From: Tamlana sp. 2_MG-2023
GTDB lineage: Bacteria; Bacteroidota; Bacteroidia; Flavobacteriales; Flavobacteriaceae
NCBI RefSeq assembly: GCF_030548465.1
Contig: NZ_JAUOSF010000004.1
Coordinates: forward strand, 248,001 to 312,000
DNA: 64,000 bases
Reading direction: 5' to 3'
Shown in pieces: positions 27,504 through 35,412 of the stretch. A program made the position numbers and the translations under genes. The notes beneath the pieces are model-generated. The model saw only the letters and a program-made list of their open reading frames with translations. It was not told the origin of the DNA and made no database searches. How positions within the stretch are numbered: the first letter of the stretch is position 1; the number at the start of each line of letters is the position of its first letter.

Positions 27504-28061
27504 TTAAGGGCGGTTGCCGTTTCCTAGTTGTAAGTCTATCACAGATGTTTTTGCCAACTTATCGCCAGCGTTAAGCGTGGTTCCTTTATGTGATAATTTA
27601 AGAACCATACCTTTTCCAATGTTGTCTACGTAAGTTATTTTTCCGATTTCAAATCCAAAAGCTTCTAAGGTAGGCTTTACTTGACGGAAGGTTTTATCAA
27701 TAAGTCCGTCTGGAATCGTCATTTTTCGGTATCCTGAAGGGTTTAAAGTAATGTATATCTTTCTATTCTCTTTTACTTTTGTTCCCGCCAACGGCTCTTG
27801 TTCGATGACAGAAAACTTAGGATAATCAGGATTATAATTCGCTGAATCCTGAATTTTCATAACCAAATTATTATCTTCAAGAGCAACATTAGCTACATTT
27901 ATAGATTTTCCTTTTAAATCTGGTACGGTTTCAAATTCTCCATGATTGGTGGTGATATTTAACCATTTTAAAATAACATAACAAAGTACGATTAAAGCGA
28001 CTAAGGCTAAACCAATTTGTTTTAAAAATGTTTTACTCGTGATAAATTTAACTAGGCTCAT
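27504..28061 (-). CDS. PASTA domain-containing membrane protein
   Basis: A 185-residue protein with a short cytoplasmic N-tail, one transmembrane helix (about 13-31) and periplasmic PASTA-type repeats: VPDLKGKSINVANVAL (first, about 43), a second with EQEPLAGTKVKENRKIYITLN (about 88-108) and a third with FRQVKPTLEAFGFEIGKI. PASTA repeats bind peptidoglycan in Gram-positive kinases and PBPs; here no kinase or transpeptidase domain is attached. It lies between ddl (divergent) and rluD, suggesting a cell-wall link. A -7 box TATATTTG on the minus strand (28082-28089) precedes it by about 20 bp. Confidence 0.82.
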   Translation of the reverse strand: MSLVKFITSKTFLKQIGLALVALIVLCYVILKWLNITTNHGEFETVPDLKGKSINVANVALEDNNLVMKIQDSANYNPDYPKFSVIEQEPLAGTKVKENRKIYITLNPSGYRKMTIPDGLIDKTFRQVKPTLEAFGFEIGKITYVDNIGKGMVLKLSHKGTTLNAGDKLAKTSVIDLQLGNGNRP

Positions 28062-28081
28062 TTACAGAAATTTCGATAGGG

Positions 28082-28089
28082 CAAATATA
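28082..28089 (-). promoter_or_regulatory. -7 promoter box (TATATTTG) for the PASTA-rluD pair
   Basis: CAAATATA on the + strand reads TATATTTG on the minus strand, a perfect match to the Bacteroidota housekeeping -7 consensus TAnnTTTG, 20 bp ahead of the start codon. No clear -33 TTG was assigned. Confidence 0.5.
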
Positions 28090-28227
28090 TAAAAACAGAA
28101 CTGTTTTTTCTTTTGCCATTTATATGATATTTTAGCTTAACTAATAATACTTGCACTTTATTGCAGATTTTTAGGTGAAACGATTATTTAATTCAATTTC
28201 CGAAGGCGGAAATCAACTAATAAATTA

Positions 28228-29205
28228 ATGATGAAAAAGAATATAGCCATCATCATGGGAGGGTATTCTAGCGAATATAAAATCTCACTGACCAGTGGAA
28301 ACGTGGTTTATGAAACTTTAGACAAAAGTAAATACACGGCTTACCGCATTCACATTTTTAAAGATAAATGGGTTTATGTGGACGACGACAACAACGAACA
28401 CCCTGTTGATAAAAATGATTTCTCTATTTCGGCACATGGTGAAAAAGTCACTTTCGATTGCGTTTTTAATGCCATTCATGGTTCTCCAGGAGAAGATGGC
28501 TACATGCAAGGTTACTTTCAATTAATAAATTTACCGCATACCAGCTGCAGCATGTATCAAGCGGGAATCACGTATAACAAACGTGATTTATTAAGTATTT
28601 TAAAACCTTACGGCATAAAAACAGCTGAATCCTTTTACCTTAACTTGGGTGATACCGTAAACGCCGAGGCCATCATTTCTAAAGTTGGGCTGCCTTGTTT
28701 TGTAAAAGCGAATAAAGCAGGAAGTAGTTTTGGTGTTAGTAAAGTTCATGAAAAGGAAGCTTTACAAAATGCGATTGATGTCGCTTTTAAGGAAGATGAT
28801 GAAATTATTATCGAATCGTTTTTAGACGGTACCGAAGTTTCGGTTGGTGTGATTAGTTACAAAGGTGAAATTGTGGTACTTCCGATTACTGAAATTGTTT
28901 CTGAAAATGATTTTTTCGATTACGAAGCAAAATATGAAGGAAAATCACAAGAAATCACACCGGCTCGATTAACAAAGGAGCAAGAAGATAAAGTGAACAA
29001 AGAAGCTAAAAAAGTGTATGAAGTTTTAAAAATGAAAGGTTTTAGTAGAAGTGAGTTTATTTTTAAGGACGGTGAACCGCACTTATTAGAAATGAATACC
29101 ATTCCTGGTTTAACACGTGAAAGCATCTTGCCACAACAAGCAGCAGCAGCAAATATCCCTTTAGCAGATTTGTTCGCAAATGCTATTGAAGAAGCCTTAG
29201 CTTAA
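28228..29205 (+). CDS. ddl: D-alanine--D-alanine ligase
   Basis: A 325-residue ATP-grasp ligase making the D-Ala-D-Ala dipeptide of peptidoglycan in the cytoplasm. Marks: IAIIMGGYSSEYKISLTSG (6-24), NAIHGSPGEDGYMQGYF (82-98), FVKANKAGSSFGVSK (about 157-171) and the C-terminal ATP/Mg site GFSRSEFIFKDGEPHLLEMNT with NTIPGLTRES. Two ATGs are adjacent (28228 and 28231); either may start. Divergent from the PASTA-rluD pair, which also relates to the cell envelope. Confidence 0.93.
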   Translation: MMKKNIAIIMGGYSSEYKISLTSGNVVYETLDKSKYTAYRIHIFKDKWVYVDDDNNEHPVDKNDFSISAHGEKVTFDCVFNAIHGSPGEDGYMQGYFQLINLPHTSCSMYQAGITYNKRDLLSILKPYGIKTAESFYLNLGDTVNAEAIISKVGLPCFVKANKAGSSFGVSKVHEKEALQNAIDVAFKEDDEIIIESFLDGTEVSVGVISYKGEIVVLPITEIVSENDFFDYEAKYEGKSQEITPARLTKEQEDKVNKEAKKVYEVLKMKGFSRSEFIFKDGEPHLLEMNTIPGLTRESILPQQAAAANIPLADLFANAIEEALA

Positions 29206-29344
29206 GAATTTATTAATGACTATTGATTAATGATTATTTAATTAAAAATGAAGATTTAAAAATTAAAAACGATTGCGGTGCCGTCGTGGGTCAAGAACCA
29301 GGAATCAAGAGTCAATGATCACCTGTCACCTGTCATCCGTCTTC

Positions 29345-29442
29345 GGTCAACAGTCAAAGGTCAACAGTCAAAGGTCAAAGGTCAAAGGTCAAAGGTCAAT
29401 AGTCAAAGGTCAATAGTCAATAGTCAATAGTCAATAGTCAAA
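29345..29442 (+). repeat. 7-bp tandem repeat (14 units) upstream of coaD
   Basis: Fourteen direct heptamers of the form RGTCAAN (GGTCAAA, AGTCAAA, GGTCAAT, AGTCAAT, GGTCAAC) run without interruption and end 10 bp before the coaD ATG. Looser GTCA-rich units extend back to about 29280. The array fills the position where the coaD promoter and leader would be. The rest of the space from 29206 is AT-rich and without a gene. Confidence 0.85.
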
Positions 29443-29452
29443 AATAAAACAC

Positions 29453-29911
29453 ATGAAACGCGCATTATTCCCTGGATCTTTCGATCCGCTAACCCTAGGC
29501 CATGTTGATATTATAACCCGTGCCGCTACCTTATTTGATGAAATTATTGTTGCTATTGGCGTGAATGCCGATAAAAAATACATGTTCTCCTTAGAGCAAC
29601 GCAAAAAATTTATTGAAGATACTTTTGCTAACGAACCCAAAGTAAAAGTGAGAACCTACAAAGGTTTAACAGTTGATTATTGCAAAGAAATTGATGTACA
29701 ATTTATTTTGCGCGGACTAAGAAACCCAGCAGATTTTGAATTTGAAAAGGCCATCGCACACACCAACAGGGATTTAGCTCCTATAGAAACTGTATTTTTA
29801 TTAACCTCTGCACAGACATCTTACATTGCATCAAGTATTGTACGTGACGTGATTAGAAATAACGGAGATTACACAAAGTTGGTTCCCGATAGTGTTCGTG
29901 TTAGCAACTAA
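29453..29911 (+). CDS. coaD: phosphopantetheine adenylyltransferase
   Basis: A 152-residue enzyme of coenzyme A synthesis, adenylating 4'-phosphopantetheine to dephospho-CoA. The nucleotidyltransferase loop GSFDPLTLGH (8-17) with its HxGH-type histidine, the RGLRNPADFEFE segment (about 88-99) and the C-terminal ASSIVRD (123-129, the (I/S)SS..R loop) are all present. Full length. The tandem repeat array lies immediately upstream and a strong terminator overlaps its stop. Confidence 0.95.
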   Translation: MKRALFPGSFDPLTLGHVDIITRAATLFDEIIVAIGVNADKKYMFSLEQRKKFIEDTFANEPKVKVRTYKGLTVDYCKEIDVQFILRGLRNPADFEFEKAIAHTNRDLAPIETVFLLTSAQTSYIASSIVRDVIRNNGDYTKLVPDSVRVSN

Positions 29912-29950
29912 TGCCGCGTTAGGGATTGCAGCGGCATCCTTTTTTTTAAA
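29911..29950 (+). terminator. intrinsic terminator after coaD
   Basis: ATGCCGC (29911-29917) pairs with GCGGCAT (29931-29937) around a GTTAGGGATTGCA loop, followed by CC and about eight T residues. The hairpin starts at the last base of the coaD stop codon. Confidence 0.85.
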
Positions 29951-30093
29951 GGTTAATTCACACCTGAAAGCAGCGCATACTTTCAATTGGCACCTAATCT
30001 ATTTATTAAAAAACAATTCCTAAAAAAAGATATAGCGTAAAGCCCGACCATGTCCTGAGCGGAGACGAAGAATGTGGTAACGCCCGAAAAACT

Positions 30094-31755
30094 TTAAAAT
30101 TTATATTCACCCAAACCTTTAGTAAAGGCTTCAGGATCTTCCGCCAAATGATATCTTGGATCATCGATATCTTCTATAACGACTTCGCGGAATTTAGGAT
30201 TTGATTTATACAGCAGTATTTTACAGTCTTCACTAAGGTGTTTTAATCGGATTTGTTTGCCAGCCTCTTCGTATTTTGTAACCAAATTGAAAATAGCTTC
30301 CATGGCTGAATGATCACTAATTCGTGATTCTACAAAATCGATTTCAACAACTTCTGGATCGTTTTTAACATCGAATTTTTCATTAAAAGCCGTTATAGAA
30401 CCGAAGAATAATGGGCCCCAGATTTCATAAACCTTAGTACCATCTTCGCGCATACGCTTACGGGCACGAATACGTTTGGCGTTTTCCCATGCAAAAACCA
30501 ATGCTGAAATAATAACACCAACGAAAACAGCTATAGCTAAATCGAAAATGACTGTTACTGCAGATACAACGATTAAGACCACGGCATCCGACTTAGGTAT
30601 TTTTTTAAGGATTCTAAAACTAGACCAAGCGAAGGTTTCAATAACCATCATGAACATCACCCCAATTAAAGCGGCGATGGGCACTTGCTCAATAAGTTTA
30701 TCTGTAAAAAGTATAAATGTTAATAAGGTTACGGCCATCATAATTCCTGATAATCGGCCACGACCTCCTGCTTTTATATTAATTACGGTTTGGCCAATCA
30801 TACCACAACCTCCAGTACCTCCAAAGAGTCCGGACATGATATTTCCTGCTCCTTGTGCGATACATTCTCTATTTCCATCACCACGACTATCGATAAGTTC
30901 ATCAACAAGATTCATAGTCATTAAAGACTCTATTAAACCTACGCAGGCCGCTAAAAAGGCATAAGGTAGTATGAAACTAAGCGTGTCTAAATTGAATGGT
31001 AAATTTTGCCAAAGTTCTAAATTAGGCGTTGGTATTTCACCTTTTAAACCTGTACCACCACCTTCAATAATATAAGAGCCTACTGTAGAAACTTCCATTC
31101 CGAAACCAACTACAACCATGGTTGTAATTAATATCGCGGTTAAGGCTGCTGGAATTTTAGTTGTGATTTTAGGTAGTAACCAAATAATGCCCATGGTTAA
31201 GGCGACCAAAGCTATCATGATATAAAGTTCGGTACCGTGCATGAAAGTATTTGTGTACTCCTTGACGCCTTCGGCGGAAACTTGTAATGTTTTATGAGAA
31301 AACATTTTGACTTGCGCCCAAAAAATTACGATAGCTAAACCGTTTACAAACCCCATCATAACAGGATGCGGTATTAAACGCACAAAACGCCCCAACTTAA
31401 AAACACCAGCAAATATTTGAATGATACCCATTAAGATCACACAGGCCATTAAGTAGAAGAACCCCATGTTTTCAATAGGCTGATCGAATAACATACCACG
31501 CGTATGGCCTTCGGCAATCATACCAACAAAAATAACGGCTACCGCGCCTGCCGCTCCAGAGATTAGTCCTGGTCTACCACCAAAAATAGCAGCAATTAAA
31601 CCCACAATAAAAGCACCTGAAAGCGCCATTAATGGATCTATTTGTGCGACAAAAGCAAAGGCTACCACTTCGGGCACCATCGCTAAAGAGACTGTTATTC
31701 CAGCTAGAACATCGTTTTTTGCATTCGCTGCACGCTTAATTATAAAATCTGTCAT
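30094..31755 (-). CDS. SulP family inorganic anion transporter
   Basis: A 553-residue membrane transporter with 10-14 hydrophobic helices followed by a cytoplasmic STAS domain (about 430-540). Marks: AGITVSLAMVPEVVAFAFVAQIDPLMALSGAF near the N-terminus (the SulP signature), GLFGGTGGCGMIGQT near 312-326 and the STAS strand VVEIDFVESRISDHSAMEAI. SulP proteins carry sulfate, bicarbonate or other anions; which one cannot be read here. With the sulfotransferase and a marine setting sulfate is conceivable, while BicA-like bicarbonate uptake is as likely. The minus-strand box TAAATTTG (31775-31782) may be its promoter. Confidence 0.88.
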   Translation of the reverse strand: MTDFIIKRAANAKNDVLAGITVSLAMVPEVVAFAFVAQIDPLMALSGAFIVGLIAAIFGGRPGLISGAAGAVAVIFVGMIAEGHTRGMLFDQPIENMGFFYLMACVILMGIIQIFAGVFKLGRFVRLIPHPVMMGFVNGLAIVIFWAQVKMFSHKTLQVSAEGVKEYTNTFMHGTELYIMIALVALTMGIIWLLPKITTKIPAALTAILITTMVVVGFGMEVSTVGSYIIEGGGTGLKGEIPTPNLELWQNLPFNLDTLSFILPYAFLAACVGLIESLMTMNLVDELIDSRGDGNRECIAQGAGNIMSGLFGGTGGCGMIGQTVINIKAGGRGRLSGIMMAVTLLTFILFTDKLIEQVPIAALIGVMFMMVIETFAWSSFRILKKIPKSDAVVLIVVSAVTVIFDLAIAVFVGVIISALVFAWENAKRIRARKRMREDGTKVYEIWGPLFFGSITAFNEKFDVKNDPEVVEIDFVESRISDHSAMEAIFNLVTKYEEAGKQIRLKHLSEDCKILLYKSNPKFREVVIEDIDDPRYHLAEDPEAFTKGLGEYKF

Positions 31756-31774
31756 GGCTCATTTTTTGGAGCTG

Positions 31775-31782
31775 CAAATTTA
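31775..31782 (-). promoter_or_regulatory. -7 promoter box for the SulP gene
   Basis: CAAATTTA on the + strand reads TAAATTTG on the minus strand and fits TAnnTTTG, 20 bp before the SulP start. The rest of the 31756-31943 space shows no gene. Confidence 0.4.
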
Positions 31783-31943
31783 AGTTTAATATGTTGTCAT
31801 GCAAGCAGAACCTATTTATTTTGCCTTTAACCGAAACTATAACGTTTGATTTTGTGAATGTTGAATGTCGTATAAAACCTGATTTGAAGATCTTTTTTTC
31901 AGGTTTAGAGCAATAATGAACTGTGACTAATTAAGTGCATTTT

Positions 31944-32270
31944 TTAATTTGACACAAACTTCAGCCCCACTATAGAAGCAATTAAAGTCGTTATAAAAAA
32001 TAAACGCCAAAAAGTGGCTGGTTCATGAAATACAAATATGCCAACCAGAACCGTGCCCACAGCGCCGATACCCGTCCAAACAGCGTAAGCCGTACCAATG
32101 GGCAAAACTTGAGTCACTTTTACAAGAAGAAACATACTAATGGCCAAACAAATTAAAAATCCAACAAACCAGTAAGTTGCTTCTACCCCCGTAGATTCTT
32201 TAACCTTCCCGAGACAAGCCGCAAAAGCCACCTCAAACAAACCCGCGATAATTAGTAAAATCCAATTCAT
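31944..32270 (-). CDS. small multidrug resistance (SMR) family transporter
   Basis: A 108-residue, four-helix inner-membrane protein. The first helix carries the essential Glu in AGLFEVAFAACLGKVKEST (Glu13), and the AYAVWTGIGAVGTVLVG segment (about 60-76) is the SMR dimer/GG-loop signature. The GLFEVxFA...KxS pattern is closer to the SugE/Gdx (guanidinium exporter) branch than to EmrE. It works as a dual-topology dimer exchanging cation for protons. Flanked on its 5' side by low-complexity repeats. Confidence 0.88.
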   Translation of the reverse strand: MNWILLIIAGLFEVAFAACLGKVKESTGVEATYWFVGFLICLAISMFLLVKVTQVLPIGTAYAVWTGIGAVGTVLVGIFVFHEPATFWRLFFITTLIASIVGLKFVSN

Positions 32271-32371
32271 AACTACTCATTTACTTAACTCCTAAACTAC
32301 TTAACTCCTCAAACACTGAGCCCGCGAAGTGCCCCCTTAACTCCTTAACTACTTTACTCCTTAACTCCCCC
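32271..32371. repeat. low-complexity repeats shared with 26100-26465
   Basis: TTTACTTAACTCCTAAACTA, then CACTGAGCCCGCGAAGTG (with CACT/AGTG ends that can pair) and several TTAACTCC/TTAACTACTTTACTCC units. These are the same phrases as in the spacer before rluD, 6 kb away. Confidence 0.7.
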
Positions 32372-32953
32372 TTAAACCAACAACTTAATATTAGCATACG
32401 AATTATTCAGCGCCTCATGAGCTTCACTAGCATTTAACCAAGCTACTTTTGTAATCCCCTCTTCTTCTTGCGCGTATAAGTTACCTGTAAAATTCGTTTT
32501 CATTTCAAACCAATGGGTCACTTTTATTTTATAGCGTCCGTTACGTTTAAAAATGTGGTAAGTAACATCTAAAGGCTTTGTAATCACTAATCCGCCAACA
32601 CCAGTCTCTTCAGTAACTTCACGAATGGCCGTTTCTTGAATGCTTTCATGGCGTTCGGCCTTCCCTTTTGGTAAATCCCATTTATCGTTTCTGTATATAA
32701 AAAGAATATCACCGTCTGCGTTATAAACCTTTCCGCCGCCTGCGATCACGTTTGGCAGCTTCTTTAAAAACTTCTTTAGTAATTTCTCTGGGTTTTTATG
32801 AATCAATCGTGCTTCCTTCAACGATGATGTATTCAATTTTCTAATCACCTTAACAAGATTCACCGTATTAAGTAAGTAATTCTTGAAGTTGGTTTCTTGC
32901 TCCACTTGAGTGGTTAAAATCATTGGTTTATCTCCAACAAAAACTTTATACAT
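32372..32953 (-). CDS. NUDIX hydrolase
   Basis: A 193-residue protein whose C-terminal two-thirds is a NUDIX fold. The Nudix box lies at about 97-119 (starting GKAERHESI) with REVTEE at 111-116 supplying the Mg ligands. WDLPKGK ahead of it fits a general nucleoside-diphosphate-derivative hydrolase (ADP-ribose/Ap4A type). The first 65 residues are not part of the box and have no recognised domain. Divergent from pyrE. Substrate unknown. Confidence 0.85.
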   Translation of the reverse strand: MYKVFVGDKPMILTTQVEQETNFKNYLLNTVNLVKVIRKLNTSSLKEARLIHKNPEKLLKKFLKKLPNVIAGGGKVYNADGDILFIYRNDKWDLPKGKAERHESIQETAIREVTEETGVGGLVITKPLDVTYHIFKRNGRYKIKVTHWFEMKTNFTGNLYAQEEEGITKVAWLNASEAHEALNNSYANIKLLV

Positions 32954-33076
32954 AGACCTTCCTAATTATCAATTTCTTTTAGGTAAAAATATTAATTTTG
33001 TTCACATGGCAAACTTTGTTCAAAAAATATTTTAATTAAAAATAAAACTCGAATCATTTAAAATTAAATTTATCCG

Positions 33077-33084
33077 TAATTTTG
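33077..33084 (+). promoter_or_regulatory. -7 promoter box (TAATTTTG) almost at the pyrE start
   Basis: A perfect TAnnTTTG ends 5 bp before the pyrE ATG. Transcription normally begins a few bases after this box, which would leave almost no leader. A second TAATTTTG lies at 32993-33000 and could give a leader of about 85 bases. Confidence 0.45.
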
Positions 33085-33089
33085 CCAAC

Positions 33090-33734
33090 ATGATTTTCAA
33101 CAAAGACACAGCTAAAAAAACAGCCGAAGTTTTATTGCAAATAAACGCTATTAAACTTAGTCCTCAAGAACCTTTTACTTGGGCATCGGGCTGGAAATCG
33201 CCAATTTATTGCGATAACCGTATTATTTTATCATTCCCTCCTGTGCGTAACTACATTCGCGAAACAATGGGCAAATATATCGAGAAACACTATGGCAAAC
33301 CCGACGTTATCGCTGGTGTTGCTACAGGTGCTATTGGTATAGGCATGCTTGTTGCTGAATATTTAGGGCTTCCTTTTATATATGTGAGACCTGATGCTAA
33401 AGGCCACGGCAGAAAAAACCAAATTGAAGGCTTTATTGAAAGCGGACAAAATGTAGTGGTTGTAGAAGATTTGATAAGCACTGGAAAAAGTAGTTTGAAC
33501 GCCGTAAAAGCTTTAAAAGAAGCGCATGTAAATGTAAAAGGCATGGTTGCCATATTTACTTATGGTTTTGATGTGGCTGCTGAAAACTTCAAACAAGAAA
33601 ACGTCCATTTAAATACACTAAGTAACTACGAAAACTTGCTAGAACAAGCTTTGGATACGAATTATATTTCTGAAAAAGAATTAAAAACTTTATCAGAATG
33701 GAATAGTAATCCGAGTGAATGGAACGCTAATTGA
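33090..33734 (+). CDS. pyrE: orotate phosphoribosyltransferase
   Basis: A 214-residue enzyme of pyrimidine synthesis joining orotate to PRPP to form OMP. WASGWKSPIYCDNR (about 31-44) is the orotate-side motif, GVATGAIGIG the phosphate loop and VVVVEDLISTGKS (about 121-133) the PRPP-binding motif. The C-terminus repeats EWNSNP/EWNAN, a small oddity. Followed at 81 bp by the SRPBCC gene. This pairing with NUDIX, SRPBCC and birA is common in flavobacteria. Confidence 0.94.
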   Translation: MIFNKDTAKKTAEVLLQINAIKLSPQEPFTWASGWKSPIYCDNRIILSFPPVRNYIRETMGKYIEKHYGKPDVIAGVATGAIGIGMLVAEYLGLPFIYVRPDAKGHGRKNQIEGFIESGQNVVVVEDLISTGKSSLNAVKALKEAHVNVKGMVAIFTYGFDVAAENFKQENVHLNTLSNYENLLEQALDTNYISEKELKTLSEWNSNPSEWNAN

Positions 33735-33814
33735 TAGGTACTCTGTTATAATTTGATTGAACTGACTTAAAAAGACACAATCAAAGTTACAACAAATCAC
33801 AATTTTAAAATATT

Positions 33815-34210
33815 ATGAATTTAGAATCCCCAAAAGTTACGGTAACAAAATCTTCTGAAGAAGTTTTCAGTTTTTTATCTGATATTAAAAATTTTGAATC
33901 CATAATGCCCGAAAACATTAGCAAATTTGAAGTTTTAGGAGAAGATAAATTTCTTTTTGCCCTAAAAGGAATGCCTGATATCGTCCTTAAGAAAAAGGAA
34001 GTGATTCCTCCTAATAAAATTATACTAGGAGCTGCTGGCGGAAAAATAGACTTTTCTCTAACTACGGCAATAAATAAAATTGACAGTGGTGCAAGTGAAG
34101 TACAATTACTTTTTGATGGTAACATCAATCCGATGATGGCCATGATGATTAAAGGCCCGATCACAAAACTTATTGAAACTTTAGCGACCAATATTCCTAA
34201 AGCGGTTTAA
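33815..34210 (+). CDS. SRPBCC (START-like) family protein
   Basis: A 131-residue small helix-grip protein. SPKVTVTKSSEEVFSFLSDIKNFESIMPENISKF is the usual start of SRPBCC/CoxG-like proteins, with later beta strands and a C-terminal amphipathic helix (IKGPITKLIETLATNIP). Such proteins bind hydrophobic ligands; none can be named. It converges with birA, overlapping its end by 4 bp. Confidence 0.8.
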   Translation: MNLESPKVTVTKSSEEVFSFLSDIKNFESIMPENISKFEVLGEDKFLFALKGMPDIVLKKKEVIPPNKIILGAAGGKIDFSLTTAINKIDSGASEVQLLFDGNINPMMAMMIKGPITKLIETLATNIPKAV

Positions 34211-34938
34211 TATAATAAGGTAATTTCTTTTAAATCGAATTCTTTTATGATGTTATCTTCTAATAACACTTGAAGATTTCCAAAATCAGAAACACCTTTT
34301 ATAAACCCAGAAAACTTTAAACCTTCAGCATCTTCGAATGTTGAGGGTTTATTTTTTCTGAACAAACACGATTCATAAGCCTCTTTAAGTTCCTCATAAT
34401 TTCCAGCTTCTAAAACTTCAAAATAATATTTCAGCTGATTTAAAATAACAAGAGCAACTTCATCTAAATCATAAATAATCCCTGTTATATGTTTTAAAGA
34501 GGATGCTTTAGGCAAATTTTCAAATTCAATTTGATTCACATTCAATCCGATACCAATAATTGATGCTGTAACATCCTGTTGTTTTATGACATTTTCAATT
34601 AAAACACCACAAATCTTTTTGTTTACTGACAGAATGTCGTTAGGCCATTTGACATATAAATGAGGAATTAAAAACGATTGAAGAGCTTTCCTTAAGGCTA
34701 AAGCGACTACCAAACTAATGGCGAAAGGAGATTCTAAAGAAAGTGCTTCTGTGTTCTTAAACACACTAAACGTGAGGTTTTTAGAGTCTTGAGACTCCCA
34801 TTTCGCGCCCATTTGCCCTCTTCCTTGTGTCTGCTTTTTGGCGATAACCGTAGTAAAATCCTCAACAACCTCATTCGTATAGAGTTCTCTCAAATAGCTA
34901 TTTGTAGAATCGGTGGCATCAAGTTTGATTATGCTCAT
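34207..34938 (-). CDS. birA: biotin--[acetyl-CoA-carboxylase] ligase
   Basis: A 243-residue biotin protein ligase that loads biotin onto the carboxylase carrier. DATDSTNSYLRE near the N-terminus, KKQTQGRGQMGAKWES (the GRGRx biotin-AMP loop, here GRGQMG), YVKWPNDIL and KKICGVLIE are the family motifs. It has no N-terminal helix-turn-helix, so it is the catalytic-only type and does not repress transcription. The frame starts at TTG 34944, but ATG 34938 is the natural start. Convergent with the SRPBCC gene. Confidence 0.92.
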   Translation of the reverse strand: MSIIKLDATDSTNSYLRELYTNEVVEDFTTVIAKKQTQGRGQMGAKWESQDSKNLTFSVFKNTEALSLESPFAISLVVALALRKALQSFLIPHLYVKWPNDILSVNKKICGVLIENVIKQQDVTASIIGIGLNVNQIEFENLPKASSLKHITGIIYDLDEVALVILNQLKYYFEVLEAGNYEELKEAYESCLFRKNKPSTFEDAEGLKFSGFIKGVSDFGNLQVLLEDNIIKEFDLKEITLLY

Positions 34939-35004
34939 GGACAAGTTATTGATATAAGACTAAATCTTATCATATTTTTAAAGTATAAAGAACTAAAAAA
35001 ATAA

Positions 35005-35012
35005 TAACTTTG
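35005..35012 (+). promoter_or_regulatory. -7 promoter box (TAACTTTG) for the rsfS-ftsH cluster
   Basis: A perfect TAnnTTTG box followed by CAC lies 19 bp before the rsfS ATG. No good -33 TTG is present at the expected distance. Confidence 0.5.
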
Positions 35013-35031
35013 CACAAATTAAATAAATTTA

Positions 35032-35403
35032 ATGGCGAAAGAAAAAATAAGCGCAGACCAATTAATATCCGTTATAATAAGTGGCATTGAGGATGTTAAA
35101 GGACAAGAAATAAATATTCTAGATTTAAGAGAGATTGAAAATACGGTTTGTGATTACTTCATCATTTGCGAAGGATCGTCAAATACACAAGTAAACGCTA
35201 TTGTTAACTCCATCCAGAAAAAAGTAAGCAAAGAACTTAAGGATAACCCATGGCATACTGAAGGTATGGATAACGCCGAGTGGGTTTTAATTGATTACGT
35301 TAATGTTGTTGTACACGTATTCCAAAAGCATATTAGAGAGTTTTACGACATCGAAAGTCTTTGGGGTGATGCAAAAACAACCGTAATAGAAACCAACTAC
35401 TAA
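35032..35403 (+). CDS. rsfS: ribosome silencing factor RsfS
   Basis: A 123-residue protein that binds L14 of the 50S subunit and blocks subunit joining during starvation. NTVCDYFIICEGSSNTQVNAI (about 37-57), PWHTEGMDNAEWVLIDY (about 79-95) and VHVFQKHIREFYDIESLWGDA are the family's conserved blocks. First gene of the rsfS-ftsH-LUD-cdsA-psd-ACBP run; ftsH starts 9 bp later. Confidence 0.95.
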   Translation: MAKEKISADQLISVIISGIEDVKGQEINILDLREIENTVCDYFIICEGSSNTQVNAIVNSIQKKVSKELKDNPWHTEGMDNAEWVLIDYVNVVVHVFQKHIREFYDIESLWGDAKTTVIETNY

Positions 35404-35412
35404 AAAAATCAA

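Noticed and set aside
29280-29442. CRISPR array
   Set aside because: The repeat is a contiguous 7-bp tandem without spacers, and no cas genes are present.
30476-30964. 162-codon + strand ORF opposite the SulP gene
   Set aside because: It is a mirror frame of a clearly conserved transporter, with no family resemblance of its own.
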